From positions 1 through 64,000 of the forward strand of contig NZ_JAHBBI010000006.1 of assembly GCF_019331695.1 (NCBI RefSeq): a stretch of 64,000 nt of DNA, read 5' to 3'. The position numbers and the translations under genes are program-made. Shown piece by piece: positions 53,361 to 60,585 of the stretch (its first letter is position 1; every line of letters begins with the position of its first letter). The DNA comes from Bifidobacterium pluvialisilvae. GTDB lineage: Bacteria; Actinomycetota; Actinomycetes; Actinomycetales; Bifidobacteriaceae. Under the pieces are notes generated by a model, which ran no database searches, was not told the origin of the DNA, and was given only the letters and a program-made list of their open reading frames with translations.

Positions 53361-55187
53361 GTGAACACGGATACGACAACGCAGAAGGCACGGCGGCACC
53401 GGACATCCCCGCACGCACGCCCATTCGCGCATACGCGGCGCGGCGCAACGTCCCTGTCACGCGGAGAATCCGCTGCACAGTCACAGCCCCTGTCCACCCT
53501 GCCCAGGGCCATCGGCAGCCCCACCGTGCTGGGCTGGGCGCTGCCCATCCTGATGGCGGTCTTCGGCGGACTGCTGCGCTTCATCCGTCTCGGCTCGCCA
53601 CGCGCCGTGGTGTTCGACGAAACCTATTACGTCAAGGACGCGTGGACGATGATCATGACCGGCGAGCCGCGCAACTGGCCGGAGAAAATCAACGGCACCG
53701 CCATCGACACGCTGTTCGCCAGCGGCCAGCATCTCAACGGATGGCTGGCCAGCGCCGAATACGTCGTGCATCCCCCGTTCGGCAAATGGTGCATCGCGCT
53801 CGGCATGCAGCTGTTCGGAGGGGCGTCGAACCCGTTCGCATGGCGCGCGTCCACGGCCATCGCCGGCACCATCGCCATACTCATCCTCTGCCGCGTCATC
53901 CTGCGGTTGTTCCGTTCGCTGCCCATGGCCCTGCTCGGCGGCTTCCTCATGGCGATCGACGGCATGGGCATCACGCTGAGCCGCACCGGCCTGCTCGACA
54001 ACTTCATCATGGTGCTGGCGCTCGGCGCCTTCGCCTGCATGCTCGCCCACCGCGACTGGGCACGCGACCGCCTCCGCAAGGCCTACGAGCGGGAATCGCG
54101 ACGATACCAAGCCAAATGGATTCCCCGCACCACACTGTTCGCCCGCCCGTCCGGCAGCGGCAGCCCACGACGCCGCAACGCCCATCGACACGGCTCCCAC
54201 CATTCCGCCCCCGGCCCCGACGCCGGCATCGACGCAGATTCACGCCCCGCTCCCGACTTCCTCCTCGACTCCACCGGGCCGGTCGTCGCGTTCTCGTGGT
54301 GGCGTCTCGCCGCGGCGGTGCTGCTGGGCCTCGCCACCGGCGTGAAATGGTCGGGAACGTACTTCTTCGCCGTCTTCTGCGTCATCAGCGTGCTGTGGGA
54401 CGCATGGGAACGCCACCGGGCCGGATTCCGCGGCTGGCTCGCCACCGGCATCTGGAAGGACGGCATCCTCGCCGCCGTCTACATGGTGCCCGTGTACGCG
54501 CTCACCTATCTGACCACATGGGCCGGCTGGTTCGCCCACCCCGACTCGTACATGCACGACTGGGCCGCGACCAACCCCGGCAAAGGCATCACCTGGTTGC
54601 CGGAATCATGGCGGTCGTTCGTCGAATACCACGTGCAGATGTGGCAGTTCCACACCACGCTCGACGCGCCGCACAACTACAAGGCCAATCCGCTGACCTG
54701 GCCCATCCAATGGCGGCCGACCAGCTTCTACTGGCAGGAGCTCGCCGGCCATCCCGGCCTGTGCTCGCTCAGCCCCGATTCGAAATGCGTGGCCGCCGTC
54801 ACCTCCCTTGGCAATCCGCTGATCTGGTGGCTTGGCTCACTGTGCGTGATCATCGGCATCGTCATCGCGATCGTCAACCGCGGGGATTGGAAAATCTGGG
54901 CCGTATTGGCCGGCTTCCTCGGCGGATGGCTGCCATGGGCGCAGTATCTCAATCGCACCACGTTCACGTTCTACGCCATCGTCATCCTGCCGTGGATCAT
55001 CCTCGGATTCGTATACGTGGCCGACTGGCTGCACCGGTCGCTCGACGCGTTCTCGTTCTGGTGGATCATGGGCGGCGTATTGTTCATCATCACATTGATA
55101 TCGGCGTTCTTCTACCCCATATGGACGGCGATTCCCGTACCGTATGAATTCTGGTTGTCGCATATGTGGTTTGAGAGTTGGATCTGA
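53361..55187 (+). CDS. pmt: Protein O-mannosyltransferase (GT39)
   Basis: Multi-span membrane glycosyltransferase that moves mannose from polyprenyl phosphate to exported proteins. The FDETYYVKDAWTM motif with the catalytic Asp-Glu pair lies near residues 84-96. HPPFGKWCIALGMQLFG and SRTGLLDNFIMVLALG follow, and the C-terminus SHMWFESWI is typical of actinobacterial PMTs. 608 residues if started at GTG 53361; this start has GGAAGG directly adjacent and is uncertain. A Ser/Arg/His-rich loop (about 245-300) is unusual. The last codons are copied in the tandem repeat downstream. Confidence 0.9.
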   Translation: MNTDTTTQKARRHRTSPHARPFAHTRRGATSLSRGESAAQSQPLSTLPRAIGSPTVLGWALPILMAVFGGLLRFIRLGSPRAVVFDETYYVKDAWTMIMTGEPRNWPEKINGTAIDTLFASGQHLNGWLASAEYVVHPPFGKWCIALGMQLFGGASNPFAWRASTAIAGTIAILILCRVILRLFRSLPMALLGGFLMAIDGMGITLSRTGLLDNFIMVLALGAFACMLAHRDWARDRLRKAYERESRRYQAKWIPRTTLFARPSGSGSPRRRNAHRHGSHHSAPGPDAGIDADSRPAPDFLLDSTGPVVAFSWWRLAAAVLLGLATGVKWSGTYFFAVFCVISVLWDAWERHRAGFRGWLATGIWKDGILAAVYMVPVYALTYLTTWAGWFAHPDSYMHDWAATNPGKGITWLPESWRSFVEYHVQMWQFHTTLDAPHNYKANPLTWPIQWRPTSFYWQELAGHPGLCSLSPDSKCVAAVTSLGNPLIWWLGSLCVIIGIVIAIVNRGDWKIWAVLAGFLGGWLPWAQYLNRTTFTFYAIVILPWIILGFVYVADWLHRSLDAFSFWWIMGGVLFIITLISAFFYPIWTAIPVPYEFWLSHMWFESWI

Positions 55188-55518
55188 TGATGACTGTTAT
55201 CGCATTGCAAACCACATACGCGACCAGCGCGCTCGATACATCGCGCGCCCCTCGCCTACAGACAGCCCACCGGGCTGTCTGCTGCACGGCTCGGCTTATG
55301 TGGTTTGAAAGTTGGATCTGATGACGACTGTCATCGCATTGCAAACCACATATGCGACCGGCACGCTCGATACATCGCGCGCCCCTCGCCTACAGACAGC
55401 CCACCGGGCTGTCTGCTGCACGGCTCGGCTTATGTGGTTTGAGAGTTGGATCTGATGATGGCCGTCATCGCATTGCAAACCACATATGCGACCGGCACGC
55501 TCGACACATCGCGCGCCG
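55157..55518. repeat. 134-bp tandem repeat with REP-like hairpin at pmt 3' end
   Basis: Copies start at 55163, 55297 and 55431; the last is truncated near 55518. Each has the pmt tail TATGTGGTTTG, its inverse CAAACCACATA about 45 bp on, and the hairpin CAGACAGCCC-ACC-GGGCTGTCTG with ACGGCTCGG. Including flanks, the inverted match to pmt coding sequence is 17 bp. The hairpin element is clearly the same one found at dnaX. No gene in the 433-bp gap. Confidence 0.92.
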
Positions 55519-55620
55519 AATTTTCTAAACTGGGTATCAGGACGGCCACCGACCGCCGCGGAACAACGATCAGGCACCGGTCGGCATGACCAGACACGAC
55601 AATCGGGGAAAGACATCATC

Positions 55621-56736
55621 ATGGGACTTGGCAATGTTTCGGAACGACGCGCCCAACCGCCGCAGGTCGGTGTTTCCGTCGTAATCCTCGCGCTCGGCGA
55701 CCCCACGGCCGCAGCGGACGGCGAACCCGCCGCCGGCCGCCGGACCGCCGCCAAGTCCGCCACAGCCGGCGGGGACCCCCATCCCCGGCTGTGGCTGCCG
55801 CTGGTCCGCCGCATACACCAGCCGTTCAAAGGCATGTGGGCGCTGCCCGGCGGCGGACTGCGCGCCGACCGCTCACTCGAACAGGCCGCCTACGCCGCCC
55901 TCGAATCCACCACCGACCTGCATCCGCGATATCTCGAACAGCTCTACACGTTCGGAGACCCGTCGCGGTCACATGGCGGACTGCCCATGGTGTCCATCAC
56001 GTATTGGGCGCTGGTCGAGCATGCGCAGACCCGCGACCTGACGACGGCGGACAACGTCGCATGGTTCCCCGAGGACGCCCTGCCCGAGCTCGCCTTCGAC
56101 CATCGCACCATCATCGACTACGCGTTGTGGCGGCTGCGCAACCGCATCGAATACCCTCAAATCGCCACACGGCTGGTCGGCGAGACGTTCACACTCGCCC
56201 AGCTGCACGACGTCTACGAGGCCATCGCGGGCGAGCCGATAGACCTGCCGAACTTCCGTCGCAAGATGCTCGCCTCCAAGCAAATCGAGCCGACCGGGGA
56301 GAAACTGCGTATCGGCAGGCACCGCCCCGCATCCGTATACCGCTATGTGGACGCCGTTCCGACATCACGTTCCACGACGTCGCCGGACCTGTTCGCCATC
56401 GGCGGACCGGATGCCGTCGCCACGCCGCGTGCCCCCGAGGCAAAATGTGGCAAAATAGGGCAGGCGGTTCATTCCAATGCTACGGAAGACGCCGCGGAAA
56501 CCGGCGATTCGGGGGCAGACGACATGACGCAGCAGATACATGACGGCACTATGGCATACGGCACGACGACGCATGACGGCGTCGACCAATCCCAGTCGTC
56601 CGACGCGGCCTGGACCGACGCCGACCGCATGAACCTGCGCCCGATATACGCATACAGCAACGACGCCACCAGCAAGGCGGCACGGCTGGAGGCGCTCGCC
56701 GCGCTGATTCCCTCCGGAGATCGCTCGGTCTCCTGA
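55621..56736 (+). CDS. NrtR-like Nudix/winged-helix protein
   Basis: N-terminal Nudix domain (about residues 15-180): the Nudix box position reads GGGLRADRSLEQAAYAALE, lacking the REUxEE glutamates, so hydrolysis is probably lost. The winged helix follows (IEYPQIATRLVGETFTLAQLHDVYEAIAG, then NFRRKMLASKQIEPTGEK). This matches NrtR, which senses ADP-ribose and represses NAD-related genes. A 130-residue hydrophilic tail after about residue 240 is extra. No nad gene is adjacent. GGGGAAAG precedes ATG 55621. Confidence 0.82.
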   Translation: MGLGNVSERRAQPPQVGVSVVILALGDPTAAADGEPAAGRRTAAKSATAGGDPHPRLWLPLVRRIHQPFKGMWALPGGGLRADRSLEQAAYAALESTTDLHPRYLEQLYTFGDPSRSHGGLPMVSITYWALVEHAQTRDLTTADNVAWFPEDALPELAFDHRTIIDYALWRLRNRIEYPQIATRLVGETFTLAQLHDVYEAIAGEPIDLPNFRRKMLASKQIEPTGEKLRIGRHRPASVYRYVDAVPTSRSTTSPDLFAIGGPDAVATPRAPEAKCGKIGQAVHSNATEDAAETGDSGADDMTQQIHDGTMAYGTTTHDGVDQSQSSDAAWTDADRMNLRPIYAYSNDATSKAARLEALAALIPSGDRSVS

Positions 56737-56962
56737 CGTCTTTCGGCAAGGACTCCAGTCGGCATTATGGGCCCCTCCCCCGCCGAGCACTCCCCCGCCG
56801 GCCGCGTTCCGCCGCCATTCCAACGTCCCGGATTTTGTAAGGATTTGGGCGGCAGTTCCGGCGCGGCATGGCGAAAACCCCGCACGATGCTAGGGTGGTT
56901 CACGATTACGGACATTGTTCGACATACCATCCAAAGACTTAAGGGGCTTATCAGGGATCGTC

Positions 56963-57715
56963 ATGGGTTTCGTCAATTTCATTCTTGAACTGCTGAAGGA
57001 TCCGCGCGCCGCCATCGCCGGCTGGATCGCCATGGGACCGGGCGTGGCCTGCGGATTCATCTTCCTCATCGTGTTCATCGAGACGGGCGTGGTGTTCTTT
57101 CCGTTCCTGCCCGGCGACTCGCTGCTGTTCGCCGCCGGCGTGTTCGCGGCGCCCGACGCCGCCACCGGCCAGTCCGCGCTGCCGCTGCACATCCTGCTGC
57201 CGGTCGTGTGGCTTGCCCCGATCATCGGCGACCAGTGCAACTACTTCATCGGCCACTTCTTCGGCCGGCGCATCATCAAGTCGGGCAAGGTCAAGGCCAT
57301 GACGCCCGAACGCATCGAGAAGACCGAGAAGATGATCGACAAGTGGGGCCCGCTCGCCGTGTTCCTCGGCCGCTTCTTCCCGTTCATCCGCACGTTCATG
57401 CCGTTCATCTCCGGCATCTCCGGCATGCGCTGGAGCCGCTTCACGCCGTTCTCGGTGCTCGGCGGCCTCACCTGGTCGTCGTTGTTCACGTTCCTCGGCT
57501 ACTTCTTCGGCAACATCCCCGCCGTGCAGAAGCACTTCGAGCTGGTGATCGTGCTGATTCTCGCCGTCTCGCTGCTGCCGACCATCATCGGACTGCTCAA
57601 GGCGAAGTTCGGCAAGAACAAGAAGCCGGCCACGGCTGGTGCGGCCGGCGTCGAAGCCATCGAGACCGTGGATGCCACCGGCTTCAGCGACTCCACCCCG
57701 CGCCACGCCGCCTGA
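56963..57715 (+). CDS. DedA-family membrane protein
   Basis: 250 residues. DedA/SNARE-associated hallmarks: FIETGVVFFPFLPGDSLLFAAG and FLGRFFPFIRTFMPFISGISGM with the conserved acidic and Arg residues, plus the re-entrant Gly-rich segment. DedA proteins take part in envelope homeostasis and lipid-carrier flipping. ATG 56963 follows AGGGAT. Ends in a Lys/Ala-rich tail, then a terminator at 57788. Confidence 0.93.
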   Translation: MGFVNFILELLKDPRAAIAGWIAMGPGVACGFIFLIVFIETGVVFFPFLPGDSLLFAAGVFAAPDAATGQSALPLHILLPVVWLAPIIGDQCNYFIGHFFGRRIIKSGKVKAMTPERIEKTEKMIDKWGPLAVFLGRFFPFIRTFMPFISGISGMRWSRFTPFSVLGGLTWSSLFTFLGYFFGNIPAVQKHFELVIVLILAVSLLPTIIGLLKAKFGKNKKPATAGAAGVEAIETVDATGFSDSTPRHAA

Positions 57716-57787
57716 GCGTCACCCAAGTCGGGCCAATGCGACCGTTACAGCCGTAACGGCCACCGATGGTTGCTGGTCCGAGCGCAC

Positions 57788-57820
57788 AACCCGTCCGGAA
57801 TCTCCCGCCGGACGGGTTTT
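57788..57820 (+). terminator. Terminator of dedA
   Basis: CCCGTCCGG pairs with CCGGACGGG (57790-57816) and is followed by TTTT. Well placed 70 bp after the dedA stop. Confidence 0.8.
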
Positions 57821-57831
57821 CATGTCCAAAG

Positions 57832-57945
57832 CCCGAGTTGTGGGTGTTCCATTTCCGAAATACAACGTCACCACCACGCAATTGCGCCATTTCCCGGCAC
57901 CGCCCATGGCATTCCCCTCAATGCAAACACCCACAACCCGAGTTT
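57832..57945. repeat. Class F dyad (CGAGTTGTGGGTGTT), copy 2
   Basis: CCCGAGTTGTGGGTGTT (57833) is inverted as AACACCCACAACCCG (57926-57940). The arms match the copy between the kinase and regulator genes at 34.8 kb, but the approximately 75-bp interior differs. Confidence 0.75.
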
Positions 57946-57989
57946 TCGCAATGAAAACGAAGAATATGGAGGAAGCACAGCCCCAAAAT

Positions 57990-58106
57990 CCGAGTTATGA
58001 GGCTTTCTTCGGCGAAACCGCGCATCGTCGCCCAGCGATTCCGCCATGTTCCAACGTCGCCTCCCACGCTTTCCACCCGGTAAGCCTCACAACTCGAGTT
58101 TTCGCG
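57990..58106. repeat. Related dyad (CCGAGTTATGAGGCTT)
   Basis: CCGAGTTATGAGGCTT (57990) is inverted as AAGCCTCACAACTCGAG (58082). The interior contains GTTCCAACGTCG. It immediately follows the class F dyad and has a diverged arm word, as if one element gave rise to the other. Confidence 0.7.
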
Positions 58107-58261
58107 GAATGGAAGGCGCTTGAACCTCATGAAATCCGTGTAGCAGCGTCCAGATGCCCGCAATGTGGAAGAATCGTGGACCTCCGGCCGACACGAATTG
58201 CACGATTCCCATTTGCGTATTAAAGTAGGGCAAGTTGTCGCGTAAAGCACAACAAACCCTT

Positions 58262-58334
58262 GGGGCTATAGCTCAGTTGGTAGAGCGCTTCGTTCGCATC
58301 GAAGAGGTCGGGGTTTCGACTACCCTTAGCTCCA
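58262..58334 (+). tRNA. tRNA-Ala (anticodon CGC)
   Basis: Acceptor GGGGCTA pairs with TAGCTCC (one G-T pair). D-arm GCTC...GAGC. Anticodon stem CTTCG/CGAAG closes the loop TTCGCAT (anticodon CGC). The T-stem GGGGT/ACCCT is weak but complete. Discriminator A. Confidence 0.95.
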
Positions 58335-58336
58335 CG

Positions 58337-58377
58337 AAGGCCTTCTGCATTCATTCCACCGCGGAAGGCCTTTTTTT
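58337..58377 (+). terminator. Terminator of tRNA-Ala
   Basis: AAGGCCTTC and GGAAGGCCTT form the stem, followed by TTTTTTT. Directly downstream of the tRNA. Confidence 0.88.
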
Positions 58378-58383
58378 CATATT

Positions 58384-58401
58384 CCGTTGAAATTCCAACG
58401 G
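58384..58401. repeat. Isolated common core palindrome
   Basis: CCGTTGAAATTCCAACGG is a near-perfect 18-bp palindrome, essentially the central core of the dyad elements, here without obvious arms. It lies just after the tRNA-Ala terminator. Confidence 0.65.
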
Positions 58402-58502
58402 TTTCGGCACCTTTGCCACGCGAGCGGCAATTATCGTCTTCCTACCTCATCCACATCCGCAAGGCGGATTCAATGGTTTTGGCCTATAACCCTATAACCC
58501 AT

Positions 58503-58847
58503 GATTTGTGGGCCTATCCGCTCGCGAAAATCGGAAAGTGGGTCGAATCGTTCGCGTAGAAAGGATTTTGGGGCCCTTCATGTATACCCCAGACCCACAA
58601 GTCTCTTAATGAACGGATTGACCCACGGTTAATGAATGTAGTAGACCCACTAATCCGCATTGCGAACGGTTAGACCCACAAAACCCAAGCCGATAGACCC
58701 ACAAAACCTAGGTGATCGGCTCCGCACACTTCATCACAAACGGTTAGACCCACAAACCTCGTAATGTGAACGGTTAGACCCACAAACCCTGTAAGAACGG
58801 ATTGATCCACAGGCCCTCAGCCACAAACCTCCAGACCCACAAAACCG
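58503..58847. repeat. Class A array (TTGTGGGTCT), single module
   Basis: Left words TTTGTGGGCCT (58505) and AGTGGGTC (58538), a central module at about 58577-58634 (ATGTATACCCCAGACCCACA, then TGAACGGATTGACCCACGG), and at least six inverted AGACCCACAAA words to 58845. No conserved frame. Part of the 775-bp gap between tRNA-Ala and the LacI gene. Confidence 0.82.
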
Positions 58848-58905
58848 CCATGGTTTCTTCAGGGAAATCCCAGAGTTCCACATCGTTACGCCAAGAGTCA
58901 CGCGG

Positions 58906-59067
58906 TTATATAAGAACTGTCAACGGAAACGCCACAACGGCAACGCGAGGCGCGGACGTTGATGGGATTCTTCTCCTCTGGAATCCGATAACAATAATTG
59001 AACCCCTCTTTCTTCTCTCTTCCTCTCTCGACCCCGGTGCCCAACCCACCGGGGTTTCTTTTTGCCC
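58906..59067 (+). ncRNA. Candidate small RNA with strong terminator
   Basis: Begins with TTATATAAG (58906-58914), as at 53089. It ends in CCCCGGTG...CACCGGGG followed by TTTCTTTTT (about 59033-59066), a textbook intrinsic terminator. It terminates transcription coming from the left, where no protein gene on the plus strand lies nearby. A free-standing RNA of about 150 nt is the simplest reading; no family recognised. Confidence 0.45.
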
Positions 59068-59109
59068 GGCGCACGACCGACCGCACGCACGACCGCGCGC
59101 CCCGCCTAC

Positions 59110-60132
59110 CTACACCCGCGTGGCGGTGGCGCGCAGGATCAGCGACGCCTGCAGCATGGAATGGGGGTCGGCGAGCGTCTTGCCCTGCATGAGCGTCACG
59201 AGCTTCTCGGCCGACATGCGCCCCATGAGCTGCGGATCCTGATGCAGCGTGGTGAGTTCGGCCATCGACGAGAGCGCGTTGTCGTCGAAGCCCACGATCG
59301 CCAGGTCCTCTGGCACGCGCAGCCCGACCTTGCGCAGCGCATACATGAGCGCGATGGCGAAGTCGTCGGTCTCCACGCATACGGCGGTGGGCCGCTCCCG
59401 CTTGGAGATGATGCGGTTGGCGGCCTCGGAGACGGCGTCCTGGAAACTGCGGAACTTGCCGAAGTCGCGGCCCTCGAACAGGCTCAGGTCGTCCTCCTCG
59501 TAGCCCATGGACCGCGCGGCGTCGAGGAACGCGCCGGAACGGAGTTTGGCGCTGAATTGGAAGTCGGGGTTGTCAGGCATCTCCACGAATCCGATGCGCT
59601 TGTGGCCGAGCGAGTTGAGCAGTTGCACGGCCTGGCGCATGGCATTCATGTCGTCGACGCGCACGGTGGCGCTGTATCCGCCGACGGCGCGTGCGTCCAG
59701 TCCGACCGAGGGGATGGTGAGGTCCTCGAGGATGCCGACCTGCTGCTGGTCGAGCATGATGGAGACGACGATCATGCCGTCGGCGTTGCGGTTGCCGGGC
59801 AGCTGGTCGAAGAACCGGCGCAGGTCGGCCTGCGTGCGCACGATGAGGGGCACGAGGTCGTAGCCGGCGTCGGACAGCACCTCGTAGGCGCCTTGCATGG
59901 CCGCCGAGTTGAACCAGGTGTTGAGCGAATCGGTGAACACCATGGTCACGCGCATGGTCTTGCCGCTGGCCAGTGACGAGGCGCTGCGCGAAAGCGTGAA
60001 ATGCAGCCGGTCGGCGACCTCCTGCACGCGCGCCCTGGTCGCCGCGCTGACGCGTCCGGTGCCCCGCAGCGCACGCGACACCGTGGATTCGGACACCCCC
60101 GCGGCCTGTGCCACATCCTTCAGACTCGTCAC
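59110..60132 (-). CDS. LacI-family transcriptional regulator
   Basis: 340 residues. Helix-turn-helix TSLKDVAQAAGVSESTVSRALRG (about residues 2-24), hinge ADRLHFTLSRSASSLASGK, then sensor domain with VCVETDDFAIALMYAL and GFDDNALSSMAELTTL. GTG 60132 with AAGGAG six bases upstream is the start. Divergent from the GH31 gene with several LacI-type operator palindromes between them, so it very probably represses GH31 and itself. Confidence 0.93.
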   Translation of the reverse strand: MTSLKDVAQAAGVSESTVSRALRGTGRVSAATRARVQEVADRLHFTLSRSASSLASGKTMRVTMVFTDSLNTWFNSAAMQGAYEVLSDAGYDLVPLIVRTQADLRRFFDQLPGNRNADGMIVVSIMLDQQQVGILEDLTIPSVGLDARAVGGYSATVRVDDMNAMRQAVQLLNSLGHKRIGFVEMPDNPDFQFSAKLRSGAFLDAARSMGYEEDDLSLFEGRDFGKFRSFQDAVSEAANRIISKRERPTAVCVETDDFAIALMYALRKVGLRVPEDLAIVGFDDNALSSMAELTTLHQDPQLMGRMSAEKLVTLMQGKTLADPHSMLQASLILRATATRV

Positions 60133-60218
60133 GACGTTCTCCTTCTTCGTTCGCCATTCCCCTGGCGGTGTCATGGACGAAATCCGCCAATGTCCCCGAC
60201 TCCGCCATTTCGTTTGTC

Positions 60219-60235
60219 TGCGCAAGATTTGCGCA
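60219..60235. promoter_or_regulatory. Palindrome near the LacI gene start
   Basis: TGCGCAA-GAT-TTGCGCA, perfect 7-bp arms, 87 bp upstream of the LacI GTG. A candidate autoregulatory site. Confidence 0.45.
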
Positions 60236-60287
60236 ATCCCTCCTCTTTTTACCGCAATCATCGTCGGACATGCAAATGCCGGGACCA

Positions 60288-60304
60288 TGGCAAGCGTTTG
60301 CTCA
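60288..60304. promoter_or_regulatory. LacI-type operator
   Basis: GCAAGCGTTTGC inside TGGCAAGCGTTTGCTCA follows the usual LacI-family pattern with a central CG. A half-similar site, AAAACGTTTGCAG, lies at about 60416-60428. Confidence 0.55.
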
Positions 60305-60456
60305 TCGCCCGTTCCGCGCCGGCATGCGTCCCGACGGTCCGTGCATGCCCGCGCGGCCGTCATGGCGCCGTCGCCGGCATCCGACCGGCGCACGGCCACC
60401 GTCATCGATATCAGAAAAACGTTTGCAGTATTATATTTCGTAATTTTCATCATGAT

Positions 60457-60485
60457 TTGCATGACAATTGCGCAAGCGCTATCAT
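60457..60485 (+). promoter_or_regulatory. Predicted GH31 promoter with operator in the spacer
   Basis: TTGCAT (60457-60462) and TATCAT (60480-60485) are separated by 17 bp. The spacer carries TTGCGCAAGCGC, a LacI-operator-like word, so repressor binding there would block polymerase. The leader to the ATG is about 100 nt. Confidence 0.45.
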
Positions 60486-60585
60486 TATTAGCGTATCCAC
60501 AGTGATACGACCACAATCTACGACCATACGATTCACCGATTTTCCCCATTCCGAAATCCGAATCCAGCGACGAAGGAGTCCATAC

